The translations under genes were made by a program, and so were the position numbers. Source: Solen grandis (lineage: Eukaryota; Mollusca; Bivalvia; Adapedonta; Solenidae). From it: a stretch of 64,000 nucleotides of DNA. Each line of letters opens with the position of its first letter. Position 1 is the stretch's first letter. The notes under the pieces are model-generated. The model was given only the letters and a program-made list of their open reading frames with translations, had not been told where the DNA came from and ran no database searches. Below, in pieces: positions 36,460 to 47,006 of this stretch. The stretch is from contig CM037794.1 in assembly GCA_021229015.1 (NCBI GenBank), forward strand, positions 43,109,126 through 43,173,125, read 5' to 3'.

Positions 36460-39400
36460 TTATCGTAGATGCTCCGATAAATGAAGAGCGAAGTACACCC
36501 GATCATGACAGTCCTCCCCGCAGACGAGACACACGAAGGGACGCGTGAAGTCCCTGTTGTGCAGCTTAGCATGGATCCGGTACATGGCATACTCAGAGAA
36601 GTAGCATTCACAGTGGAAACACTTGAACATCCTCCCGGATCCAATCAATGACGAGATCGTTTCCAATGAATAATCTTTCCCTGAAGAACTTGACAGAGCT
36701 GGTGAGGTAGAGTCGAGATTTGATGGACGCTGTGAGGGGGAAGTTACAATGTAAGGTACAACTGCAAGTGGCGATGGCGTTTCTGGCAGCTGTTGTTGGG
36801 GTGTTGTTGGTATGTCTGCTGGCTCAAAAGGAGAAGATTTTTTTGGAATCAGAGTGTCCACTTCTAACATGGCTGGCGGTGGTTCCTGTGCGGCGGCAGC
36901 ATCAGTACCTGCAGCAGCTGGGGTAACAGGCGGGCAGCAGGTGTGAACCTGAACCTCAGCATCAGCAGTGTCTGGCTTTCGCTCCTGGACCTGCAAGGCG
37001 AGTCGTCTGGTGTCCGATCCACTCAGAGAGCGCGAGCGTGAGCGGGACCTTTCAGCAGACACATTGGAGAAACTTGACTGGTCGCTATGCTGGTCTGCAG
37101 TTGCTGTTGCCGCTTTTTGCAAACTGAGGTTGAGAGCGTCCATCTGTGGATGACTAGAAGCTGAAGCTGCGTACGTAGAAGAGTGAGGTAAGTGTTGTGC
37201 TATATACGAGGTAGTTGCAGAAAGGCCAGGATATATTCCCGGTACAGGAGGGATTTGTCCCAAGCTTGCGTACAGTGGGTACAAACTTCCATGGCTAGGC
37301 GTTGGTGAGATAGTAGAAACGAGGTAGTTGGTAGATTCACCAGTGCCTGAGCCACCAGAGTTTGTGCTTATTTGATTGGCAGCTGTAACATTTGTTTCTG
37401 CGTTTGAGGTAGATAATTTATCCAATTTGCTGGAACGAGTTGCTCCGCCCCCAGCTTTGCTGTAATCTGGTTTAATAAATAAATCCCAGACTGAATCAGC
37501 AATGATACCATGACGCCGCGCATGGCGTCGCAAGGTTGATCCACGAGTAAACTTGGCTCCACACATCTTACACTGGAAGGGCTTGACACCAGTGTGAAGT
37601 TTGATGTGAGATTTCATGTTGTTTTTGTAGCCAAACCTTTTTGCACATATCGGACAGGAGTAGGGCTTCTGTGCTTCATGCGACTTCAGATGATACCGCA
37701 TGTAACCCTTTGGGAAGTCCCGCCCACACTCATGGCACATCTCCATTTCTTGTTTATTCTGAGCGTCCATTGATGTAGAAGCAGAACCACCTTCACTGAC
37801 AACTCCAGAATCAACATTATTGGAGTAAGGAGGCCCATTCTCCTGACCACTAGACTCTGTTGGAGATGCAGCATTGTAGCTGTTAGGGACATCTGGCATG
37901 TAAAGCAGTGACTCTCTCTCCATGCGGGGAAGATTATGGGAATAAAGGTGAGTCTTCAGCTCAGATTGTGTCAAGGATGCTTTTCCGCAGTGTCTACACA
38001 ACCAGGGTCCTTCCTGGTGCCAGCGACGCATGTGTAACTTCAGACTGTACTTCCTGGTAAAAGATGACCCACACACTGCACACATATGCAAGGACTCCAT
38101 CCCATTGTGTGTCTTCTCATGCTCAATCCGTTGAGCTGACTTTGCAAACTTCTGTCCACAGAATTTGCAAGCATATGGTTTGAACTTCGTATGTAGTTGT
38201 TCATGCAGATGCAACTTCCCTGAACTTTCAAAGCATTTTCCACATATGCCACATTTGTGACTCCCTAGTTCCTTTCCATCTTTCTTATCAGTTGATGTGA
38301 GATCAACATCTTCTTCCATAATTTCTCCACTTTCAACATCTGATATTTCACCTTGGCCCAAGTTTGAATCATCCCCATCTTTAATGTCAGACCCGTCTTC
38401 CATGTCTTCATTTTCACCATTTCTCTCCTCCTCCTCATCACCCATGAGGTCGTCATCTCTTGCTATCCTGTACCTTGACTGTGAATATCTAGAGAGATCC
38501 TGTGAGCCATGGTGTGGTGGAACCTGCCTTATATCGTTCTCCCCTTCAGACCTCTCTTCTGAACGCAATTTGTATTGTTCACGAATATAATCATCACTAA
38601 GCACTGAGGTATTTTCATCGCGTAAAGAGGTATGTGAGGGCGACTTTGTCAAGTCAATACCAGAGTGATACCCTGGTGACATATTTTCATTTGAGTCAAA
38701 CTTATTCCCCGACGAAGCATTCGACTGGGGTGAAAAACGTAACACACTTTCTGACAAATGTTCCTGAGACTGTACAGAATGTTTATTTGAGGAGTTTGAG
38801 GTACTGGATGCCTCCAGCTCATGAGGTTCCTGTTTGACAATAACACTCGTCTGATACCCGCCTAGTAACGATTCCCCACTGGCATTCCTCTCACCAGGAG
38901 GTGTCTTTAGTAACATTGAGGTAGCTATTTCCTGAGACTCATTTGATCTACTGATCCCTGAAAGCGACGGCCCAAGTGACTGTCCTGGGCCTTTGTATGA
39001 ATGTGTAGTAATCATATCGCCCGTGCGACCACGTGCTTGCTGTGGTGAAGTTGTTACTCCTGTCCCGACGGCTGCCCCTGAGTTTTCTTCTCCCATATAA
39101 CTGGACACTGCCGCTCGTAGTAGCGGACAGCGTTTCTCATGATATCGTCGAGTGGTCGATCTTGTGAAAACTTTACCACAGTAAGTGCATGTTCGCGATT
39201 TGCGAGGGTACCCGTTTGAAGTGAACTGATAAACATCGCCATGATACCCGTAATTAGGCATTGGAACACCACTGATTCCATATGGAAATGAATCTTTATG
39301 TCGATTGAAGACAGGAGCCGGACTTGCGTATATTTGTGATTTAGTCGGCCCGTCTGCTGATTTTTCTATTTGTCTTTGTGATGAAATGCTATGTCCATTG

Positions 39401-39615
39401 CTGAATGAATTATGAGATGGTGAGATAGTGGTACCAATGCTTCCTGAGTATGCTGGGTTTGTCAAAGTGTGATTGGTTCCCGCAGAGAAGAGGGAGGTGG
39501 TTAGGGGCGTGTGCCCCGCCATCAGAGACGAACCAAGCCCATACGCTGACACGAGACTGCTGGCATTCTGCAGGAAGTTATGAGCTGGGGAAAACCCCTT
39601 TCCTGACAAATCCAT
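36460..39615 (-). CDS. C2H2 zinc-finger transcription factor, ten fingers
   Basis: One uninterrupted frame of 1,051 residues, predicted to be a nuclear DNA-binding regulator. Cys/His spacing shows ten fingers: an N-terminal C2HC finger (C143, C146, H159, C163); four together (C455-H475, C483-H503, C512-H533, C540-H560); three together (C627-H646, C654-H674, C682-H702), the last two joined by a TGVKP linker; and a C-terminal pair (C999-H1019, C1029-H1049) ending two residues before the stop. The pair carries FKCFHC, MYRIH and PFVCLVCG, resembling the dimerisation fingers of Ikaros and hunchback proteins; orthology is not shown. Linking regions are Ser/Thr-rich, with an acidic tract (387-440), a SUMO-type VKQE site (260-263), an LNLS motif like a CtBP site (828-831) and an Arg-Ser run (855-866). 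The start is supported by an in-frame TAG 18 codons upstream (39669-39667). No truncation or frameshift is seen. Confidence 0.95.
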   Translation of the reverse strand: MDLSGKGFSPAHNFLQNASSLVSAYGLGSSLMAGHTPLTTSLFSAGTNHTLTNPAYSGSIGTTISPSHNSFSNGHSISSQRQIEKSADGPTKSQIYASPAPVFNRHKDSFPYGISGVPMPNYGYHGDVYQFTSNGYPRKSRTCTYCGKVFTRSTTRRYHEKRCPLLRAAVSSYMGEENSGAAVGTGVTTSPQQARGRTGDMITTHSYKGPGQSLGPSLSGISRSNESQEIATSMLLKTPPGERNASGESLLGGYQTSVIVKQEPHELEASSTSNSSNKHSVQSQEHLSESVLRFSPQSNASSGNKFDSNENMSPGYHSGIDLTKSPSHTSLRDENTSVLSDDYIREQYKLRSEERSEGENDIRQVPPHHGSQDLSRYSQSRYRIARDDDLMGDEEEERNGENEDMEDGSDIKDGDDSNLGQGEISDVESGEIMEEDVDLTSTDKKDGKELGSHKCGICGKCFESSGKLHLHEQLHTKFKPYACKFCGQKFAKSAQRIEHEKTHNGMESLHMCAVCGSSFTRKYSLKLHMRRWHQEGPWLCRHCGKASLTQSELKTHLYSHNLPRMERESLLYMPDVPNSYNAASPTESSGQENGPPYSNNVDSGVVSEGGSASTSMDAQNKQEMEMCHECGRDFPKGYMRYHLKSHEAQKPYSCPICAKRFGYKNNMKSHIKLHTGVKPFQCKMCGAKFTRGSTLRRHARRHGIIADSVWDLFIKPDYSKAGGGATRSSKLDKLSTSNAETNVTAANQISTNSGGSGTGESTNYLVSTISPTPSHGSLYPLYASLGQIPPVPGIYPGLSATTSYIAQHLPHSSTYAASASSHPQMDALNLSLQKAATATADQHSDQSSFSNVSAERSRSRSRSLSGSDTRRLALQVQERKPDTADAEVQVHTCCPPVTPAAAGTDAAAAQEPPPAMLEVDTLIPKKSSPFEPADIPTTPQQQLPETPSPLAVVPYIVTSPSQRPSNLDSTSPALSSSSGKDYSLETISSLIGSGRMFKCFHCECYFSEYAMYRIHAKLHNRDFTRPFVCLVCGEDCHDRVYFALHLSEHLR

Positions 39616-39688
39616 GTTGTGAATGAGGTATGATATAATTGTACAGTCAGCACGCCCACCTGCGCACTATTCACCCGTTAATATAATT
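39616..39688 (-). other. 5' UTR part of the coding exon, with splice acceptor
   Basis: On the minus strand TTTTTTTCTCATTTCAG ends at 39689, a strong 3' splice site, and the exon begins AATTATATTAACGGGTG. The 73 nt up to the ATG include an in-frame TAG at 39669-39667, so translation cannot continue from an upstream exon in this frame. The start context is CACAACATGG, with G at +4. The gene therefore has at least one non-coding exon farther right. Confidence 0.75.
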
Positions 39689-41897
39689 CTGAAATGAGAA
39701 AAAAAAAGTAGCTTTAAGTTTTAAATGGTATAAAGGGGAAGAAACAAGCTTTACTGGCTAAATGATTATTATCCTTTAATTGCAATTTTTATTGAGTCCT
39801 TTTTAAGAATGTGTAAGTAATTTAGCAAATGTTGGCCTGTCATTTTCAAATTAATTGAGTACTCAACATATAATATGGTGTCTTAAATACAAGGATATCA
39901 CAGTGATCAGCTATATCTACATAGAAATAAGAGTCACTTAATAAAGAAAGTTAGGAAATACAAATTCATCAAAATTTAAGCACTGGTACAAGATATTTGA
40001 GAAGCAAGCTTATATCATCCATTGGGTCTCCCAGTGGAATGAAAGAGGGATAAAAATACTATTTATCTAAAACAGTAGGGTAGGAAATTAACATTTATTA
40101 ATACATAGTATGCACATACAGGCTTATTCCCTTTCATCATTTCATTTGGTTGAAGAAAAACGCTAGGTAAAACTGTACCTGTTCAGGTCTCTTTAATTTG
40201 CATTTAGTTTGCATATGACGATGGATTATAAATGTTTTTACAATGCTGTCAGCAACTTGCACTGCTACAAATTAGTTTTGTCTGACACTGCAGGGAAAAG
40301 GATGAATATTGACAAAAAGAATTAATATAAAACAATTTAACATAAAACGCAAGTGTCACAAAACAATTTATGGTAATTCATTGAGCAAACATTTTTTTCC
40401 CTCAGTAAATAAAATGAGAGACTGAATAATGCTGCAGTTTACAAAAAAGAAAAAAATGATCTGAAAGCATCCATGAGAGCGTGGCAGAAAAATGCCTAGA
40501 GATATCGACAACATCTACCAAATACATCATTTGATAATAACTTGAAACCAACACAGTGCTATATCTAATTTTTCCACATTCTCCAAGGAGACTAAGAATG
40601 TGTCAACGCTGAAGTCTTAAAAAACAAAACCTCTCCGTGACGTTCAAACATCTCTTTAAAAAAACTTTGCCGCAGTGTTGGATTTATCATATGAGGCTAC
40701 AGCTAGACTGTGCGTTGTCAAAGAATGAGTAGATTCAATTTATTCCTTATATTTCATGCTGATTAAATTGCAAAGCATATCAGACTTTTTTCTCTCTCGG
40801 GACAGAATGTGGTAAATCATCTATTTTGTCTACAAACAGGAAACATTTTATCTATCTCATTAGTGAAGAGCAAAAAAATTGTATTAGATAGTAACTTAAG
40901 ATGTTATGTTTAGTTTTTACAATCTCATGTTATAAATGGGTGGCTTTTTTATGTATATATTTTCTTGCCTTTTTTCAAAGCAGGTTAGCTCGGATATTTT
41001 GTTCAGGTTCATGTTGCCTTACTTTTAATGTGACAAATCAATAAATTTCAAATTCCTTATACAGAAACTGTTTTTTATTGAACGGAGTTTCCTTCTGTCA
41101 AGAACAACAACTTATGTAAAGCATATTCCGCTTCTAGATTTGGATTATGTCCCTTTATTCAGCCACCCCCTCACAGTGAAATTATGCACAACTGATAATT
41201 TAACAAGACATCAGTCACATCCACGCCTATTTATAAAATTTCTTCTTACATATAATATTTCTCATATATATATCATGTTCATTGACTTGATGCTCTGCAT
41301 GTCTCCTTACCATGGCGCCATCAACATGCAAGAGTAAAACCAAAACATTTTTCTCTATTTTTCTTGAATTTTTACTATTTAAAATTTGGGAAGGGCAGGT
41401 GATAATGTCAGGAATTTTACAACCCTGGACAGGTGTATTAAATTCTCAAACTATCACTCACCCTTCCCAAATATGAAATAGTGAGATCAAGAAAAATACA
41501 AAGAAATGTTCAGAGTTTTTAACTTGCTCTGCAGTAATGTACACTCACCAAGTTGAGTGATAAGTTGACATTTTACACACCTGTATACATGTAGTAGTAT
41601 ATTGTCTTTAAATTAATGTGACATTACCATTTATAATAAAATTAAAGAAATGATAGCTGTATTTTCTTCCATATTTCCCTGTCTAAAGCCATAAACCATA
41701 AACAAATCCACTGGCTGGGAACAAGACAAGGTCTCTACAGAAGAGTTTAGATAAGCAATAGCAACATACTCTTTATATTTATCAAATGACTTGTTTCAGC
41801 ATGCTATACTTTGTAAAACCGTAAACACTCTTGTTTTGTATGCATTACAAGGACTTTAATTGATAAACCCAGCCTAAACAAATAATTTTCATGATTC
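39689..41897. other. Probable intron of the zinc-finger gene
   Basis: AT-rich, no coding frame of note, no clear repeat. Assignment as intron rests on the acceptor at 39689; no donor is identified. Confidence 0.45.
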
Positions 41898-42139
41898 TTA
41901 ACCCTTTCCCTCATAGAAGAAACTATGAAAAGACCTATGCGAACAACATAAAACCAGATCAGCCTGCCAGTAACTCGCAGGCTGATCAGGTTTTATGCTG
42001 TTCGCTGCTCCTCAGTGGTCTGGAAATGAGGATTTTGTAATTAAATATGGTAAGATTTAACTGTGGTTTTCTGCAGATCAGGCTTTATGTGGTACCTACT
42101 GAGTGCGTCAAAATGAGTCTATATGAGGGAAAGGGTTAA
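41898..42139 (+). mobile_element. TTAA-flanked 242-bp MITE, copy 5
   Basis: Full length, hairpin at 41939-42005 with a mismatch (GCCAGTAACTCGCAGGC) at the loop side and GAACAACAT for GAACAGCAT in one arm. It lies in the presumed intron of the zinc-finger gene, opposite to the gene's direction. Confidence 0.9.
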
Positions 42140-43080
42140 ATGTTTTTAAAGAGAGCACTGACTTATCCCTTTACTTAATGCCATTAAATAAAACACACTG
42201 GACATATGTAACACTGGGAAATGTCATGACATATTTTCAGGCTTCATGGTTCCTTTCCAACCATATAAATGGTACATGGACCATGCCATGATAGAATACC
42301 CAAACACTTTGTACCAATTTCAACCCAGTAGCCCGGCAAATATTCCCTCTCTTCATAAATCAATAAAATTCACTTCTATTTGGTCCCATTGTGGAGCCTG
42401 ATATTGATAAAAAGTCTTTAAAAATACAAAACAAAGTACAAACACACAAGGGAGCATACAACGCATGGGGATGGTTCCCCGTTTGATCAATAAAAGGAGT
42501 ACCGGCTTCCTGATGTCATTGTCAATTTGAACAAAAAAGATATAAATAACAATGCTAGGCTTTAACAAGGCCCCCTATGATGGAAGAGTGTTGGGCTCGT
42601 GTTAGAGAGATAGATGGGAAAATTGTGTTAAGGAATCATTCATATCTAAGTAACGATGAAAATTCTTATGGGTAAATTGCATGATTTCTGTGACGTGAAG
42701 CCCAAATCTGTATGTTACTGCCCTTCCTGAAGTATTTCTGTAGAAAAATATTCAAAGTTCAAATCCATCATAATGTGATTTCAAATGATAGGCAAAACCT
42801 AGACATTGTCTTATAATTATCAGGATGCATGGAAACTATTGGACAACATTGAGAAATTAAATATTTAGACCAAGTCATTATATAACTGCTGGGTTCTCAC
42901 TTACACCTAATTTTGAGTCCTGACCCCACGTTCTCGAAAATAATATGTAAAATTTCAGGCCCAAATTTGAAAATCATACTTAATTTCGAGAACAATGGGC
43001 CTGGATTCTAGTTTTGAGGGGACAGGAACTCTTGATTTTTGGGCAGAACATGGGACGACTCAAACTTGCTGGTAAATCGT
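42140..43080. other. Non-coding DNA, no feature recognised
   Basis: No gene or repeat boundary recognised. Around 42900-43030 there are two opposed CGAGAAC/GTTCTCG phrases, possibly an old inverted repeat. Confidence 0.4.
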
Positions 43081-43374
43081 TGTCAGGGATGTGTTAACAA
43101 GCATAGAGAAAAAGTCCGGAAAACAGCTTTTTTTTTTTTTTTAGAAATTTTCTAAGTTCAAGGCCCATAATTTTGTAAAAAATCAGTGGACTAGAATGAA
43201 ACTTGAGCTTGATCTGGAACTCATGGTGGTAAACTTACATACCAAATATTAGATCAATATCTGCAAGTGTTAAGAAAAAAAAGCTTGGAAAACGTAGTGA
43301 CTGACGGACTTATGGACTGATTGATGGAGTGCAAACCTATACTCCCCTTCGGCGATGCCAGAAGGGGACTAATA
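43081..43374. repeat. Dispersed repeat ending in CCCCTTCGGCGATGCC
   Basis: Contains AAAAAGTCCGGAAAACAGC, GAAACTTGAGCTTGATCTGG, GTGACTGACGGACTTATGGA and the end TACTCCCCTTCGGCGATGCC then AGAAGGGGACTAATAA. The last part can pair CCCCTTC with GAAGGGG. I recognise this style from bivalve genomes; there is only one copy in the window, so this rests on memory of style and not on a repeat count here. Confidence 0.45.
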
Positions 43375-45129
43375 AGCATTTATGATACATTGGATTATAT
43401 GTTTTGACTGTGTGACAATATATATCTTAATAAAAATTAGAGAACTAACAAAAAGATTCTGGTCCGTAATTGAAACCATAATTGAAACCATGCTATATAT
43501 GCATTCACTTTATAAATGGTCCTACACTGTTTTTATCACTACAGTAGGATCCACAAATTGTTTTCACTCAAGGCGATAAAACAATTACAGAGAAAGTGTA
43601 GATCTTTCTTATGTAGAGAATAATTTATCACCGCCTTCCAATCAAATAAACGCTGCACGTAAACTGAATTAGTTGAGAAATTATGTCCTTTGCGATAAGT
43701 TCTTGTTTCAAATAACAGAAGATGAACAACTTTAACAATTCTTGCACAGTTCAAAACTTTCATTTGTTGGGACAGATGATAAAAAAAAAAGAAGACAAAT
43801 GAAGTTATCATACCTTACTTGCAAATGAATTGATTTCAAGTATTAATTACTTGAAAAACGAAAGATTTCATTTACGTTAATCTTTATAGAAAAAAGGATT
43901 TTTACAGCCAACACTGTCTTACTTTTATTGTTAAAAATATGTCTCATATAAGTGTGTATATGTTTAAGTGTTTGTTTGTGCCTGTGTTCAGAAAGGGAGT
44001 GGATACAAAACAAGTTCAACACCCACACCCGAAAGAAAGCGAAAGGAAAATTATTCTGTCACGTCTGGAGACTCCATGCACAACATTAGCACAAGATATA
44101 CCATGACAGTACAGGCAAAATGTACCATAACAGTGCATCAGTAAAGGTGTATAAAAACAACCACAGGATAACAGTCAGGTTTACGACCCTGGCCTCATTA
44201 ACTGACCCTATTTTTGTCCCGTCTGACAGCGCTGATGATCTGCAGTGGACAAGGTCACAGAGACTTTTATAACTGACCAATCGACTGACATTGCACTCGT
44301 CTGCATATTATAGCCATAAACAGTGGTAATGACCACTGGTCACAAGGGTGACAGACAGTAGATAAACTCCACTGGCTGACCTGGGGGCATACAAGATATA
44401 TTAAGAAAAATAAAGATGTTTTTTTTACTCTTTACTACTCAAAAATGCTGTTTTGCTCAATTTTGATTTAATGCAATTAGTTAGATCAGACAATATAATC
44501 ATTTTTTATGGTGTCACTTAATTTTGAATAAGATCCAGTAAAACAAAAATCTAATGATTAGCCAGCAAGTAATTTGTAGACCGACCTGGTTTCTAAATAA
44601 GTCTCAAATTTCCTGATTTTTTTTTGTATTATACTGCACCATAATCCCTGTTTTTTACCTATTCATTTAGGTGAATTTAATATAATATCCTGCTTTTCTT
44701 TTATTTGGAAAAATTACCAAATCACTGGATCAATATTTGTCAATGGAATGCTTGAAAAAAAAAATGTAAGTATGCAAACAATGCTTCTATGCAAGTGAGA
44801 TCAATTTAATTATTTGATCGATTATCCCATACAAAACTTAATTGTGTCTCTGACAATGAATGGACTCCGGCCGACAATAGAAACCAGTAACTCGACAAAC
44901 TGCTCAACTTCCACATTTTAGCAAAGCATTTAGTAGAAATAATCAATGTCATTTCATACCGGAATGTGATAGAATTATCTACAACGCCCGAGAGAGAATA
45001 AAGCTCTTGTTTTCCAAAGTCTATGCATCAACATTTTGAATTATTAACCACGAGAGACCACTCCTTCTATGACATCCAATGAAAAGCAGGGCACAACAAA
45101 AGTGTCATTATCAGTGTTTATCGTACAAC
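43375..45129. other. Presumed intron with a higher-complexity patch
   Basis: Mostly AT-rich. 44040-44400 is richer in G+C, with repeated ACTGAC/CAGT words, and has no long frame; it may be conserved regulatory DNA. Nothing else is recognised. Confidence 0.35.
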
Positions 45130-45205
45130 CCTGGTGCACGGTACCACGGGTAGAACTGACTCCGGTTTCCGTCCTTAATGGCAAAATCTCTATGATCAAA
45201 GTTGG
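45130..45205 (-). other. Weak exon candidate (76 bp)
   Basis: On the minus strand CAGCTGTCATCCATTTCTGCAG precedes 45205 as a plausible acceptor, and AGG|GTTGTA at 45130 is a possible but weak donor. Read from the third base, the segment gives a protein-like stretch including NFDHRDFAIKDGNRSQ and FYPWYRAPG; a second frame is also open. It could be an exon of another gene, an alternative exon, conserved regulatory sequence or chance. I do not recognise the peptide. Confidence 0.2.
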
Positions 45206-45515
45206 CTGCAGAAATGGATGACAGCTGAATGATAAACAGCAGCATTCATGCATATCAATTATGGATTATCAATCTATGTTGCAAAAGAAAAAGTGTTAAA
45301 TATTTCAATATTACTCTAATTTGATTAAGCAGGTAGTTAATGGTATTTGTATGACATGTTAAACCTGGGAATAATCTGCACTTTTCATCAGAGGGGCTGA
45401 TAGTACACTGGTAGTTGGTAATTCTGGCTAGCCGTCAATAGTAGAATCAACTCAGATAAACCACATGGTCAACCCTTGTTGACGAGGCAAAGGAGTGAAC
45501 CAGAAATAAACCAGG

Positions 45516-45785
45516 CAGGGGCGTGCCTGGGGCTAAATTTGGGATATGCAGACTTGCTAGGAGAGTCCGGGGAGCATGCTCCCCCAGAAAAATTTTGGGG
45601 CTCGAATGCCGTAGATGTGATCTGAGGGGTATCTGGGGGGTAAATTCTGGTTCTAATATGCTCAATAATTTTACTATTTTCTCCTCGGCATCGATTTTTA
45701 TTGCAGTTTTGGCACTTTTAGATTTTCGATTTTCTGGACGAAGTACACGCAACTGCATATCTGCGTAAGCCTAGGCACGCGCCTG
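45516..45785. mobile_element. 270-bp MITE with CAGGGGCGTG ends, hAT-like
   Basis: CAGGGGCGTGCCTGGGG at the left pairs with CCTAGGCACGCGCCTG at the right. Direct repeats CCAGG (45511-45515 and 45786-45790) flank it. CAGGGGCGT-type ends are common in hAT elements, though the duplication here is 5 bp, not 8. Opposed frames of 81 and 103 codons across it are not genes. Confidence 0.7.
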
Positions 45786-45797
45786 CCAGGAGTGCAT

Positions 45798-46105
45798 TAA
45801 CCAGGTGAGACAACCAAAGGCTAAAGAAGAATGATCTTAATCATGATAAACCTGGTCAATTAAGAGATAACCAAGATGATAAACCAGGATGTCAAACCAG
45901 GTAAGACAATCAAAGACTAAAGAAGAATGATCTTAATCATGACTAAACTAGGTCATTTATGAGATAACCAGGATGATAAACCAGGTGGTCAAACCAGGTA
46001 AGACAATCAAAGGCTAAAGAAGAATGCTTTTAACCATGAATAAATGAGGTAAATTAAATAAGAGATTAATTAGGATGATAAATGAGGTGGTCAAACCAAG
46101 TAAAT
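45798..46105. repeat. 96-98-bp tandem repeat, 3 units
   Basis: GTRAGACAAYCAAAGRCTAAAGAAGAATG recurs starting at 45805, 45901 and 45999. Each unit also holds GAGATAACCARGATGATAAA. The third unit is more diverged (AATGAGGT for AACCAGGT). Confidence 0.85.
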
Positions 46106-46149
46106 AGACTATGGGTACTATAACTGAGACAGAGCAAGGACAGAGAAAG

Positions 46150-46412
46150 ACTTGACTTGACTTGACTATTTGAGTTTACCGTCGATTCAGCAGTTTTTCA
46201 GTCATATAGCGACGTCCAGCTAATTACAGGTGGAGGAAGACCCCGAATGCACTGAGGCATTCAGGTAGAACCACCGACCTACCACAAGCCAGCTGAAAGG
46301 CTTCCTCACATGAAAATCTGAATGGCCCTGCAGGAATTCGAACCCACGCGGTGAGGGGCTGAGTGAGTGTTAAAGTTAGCGACTTTATCCTCTCGTCCAC
46401 GGAGGCCCCCCC
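46150..46412 (-). mobile_element. tRNA-headed SINE, full length
   Basis: Read on the minus strand: a tRNA-like head beginning GGCCTCCGTGGACGAGAGG with an A-box-like segment and a B-box GGGTTCGAATTCC, a core with GTGAGGAAGCCTTTCAGCTG and GTCGGTGGTTCTACC, a GACTGAAAAACTGC segment, and a tail of TCAAG repeats. A 10-bp target duplication ACAGAGAAAG flanks it (46140-46149 and 46413-46422). Such SINEs are transcribed by Pol III and moved by LINE enzymes; a shorter sister copy is at 27463-27676. Confidence 0.9.
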
Positions 46413-47006
46413 ACAGAGAAAGCAAACTATCAAAAGGTCATGTGTGTCGGGACATGTACCTATTCACATAGTTATTACCCATGTTGCATTGGTGAAAAGC
46501 TTTACCCGCTACACTCTCCAGACGCTCTATGTTGGTTTGCTGGCTGGTCAGGTTTTTTACTGGTCTCAAAAGTCAATTTTCTGACACCCTTCAGGTTATA
46601 AAAGGGTTAAGTCCTAGAAATCTGAAATTTTCACTCACGTTTCATTTAAATTACCTCTTTATCACAAATGAGTTGAACATTAACAGAGATATAATCATTC
46701 CAAACAAAGGAAAAAAAAAAGTGTACTTGCAAAACACAATAAAGTTTGGTTGAAAAGTTATGCAGATAAAATATCATAAATGCAAACAATAGAAACATAA
46801 TATATGGATCGCATTGAAAGATTCATTACACCATAAATTGTCACACACGATTTGCTATCAGCCACTTGTAGGAACTATCAAATACTTACCACACCTGGAC
46901 ACTGAGGACCTAGCAGGCTAACTTAAGTTCAACTCTGGGTTCATGCACAAAGGCAGCAGCAATAGACCCTTCTTAATATTATCTCATGCATATTCAGTAA
47001 GGTAAC

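Noticed and set aside
36720..39281. Several 60-97 codon frames on both strands inside the zinc-finger gene
   Set aside because: They are out-of-frame shadows of the 1,051-residue coding sequence.
45447..45768. 103- and 81-codon frames
   Set aside because: Both lie on a 270-bp inverted-end element and oppose each other; no transposase motif is present.
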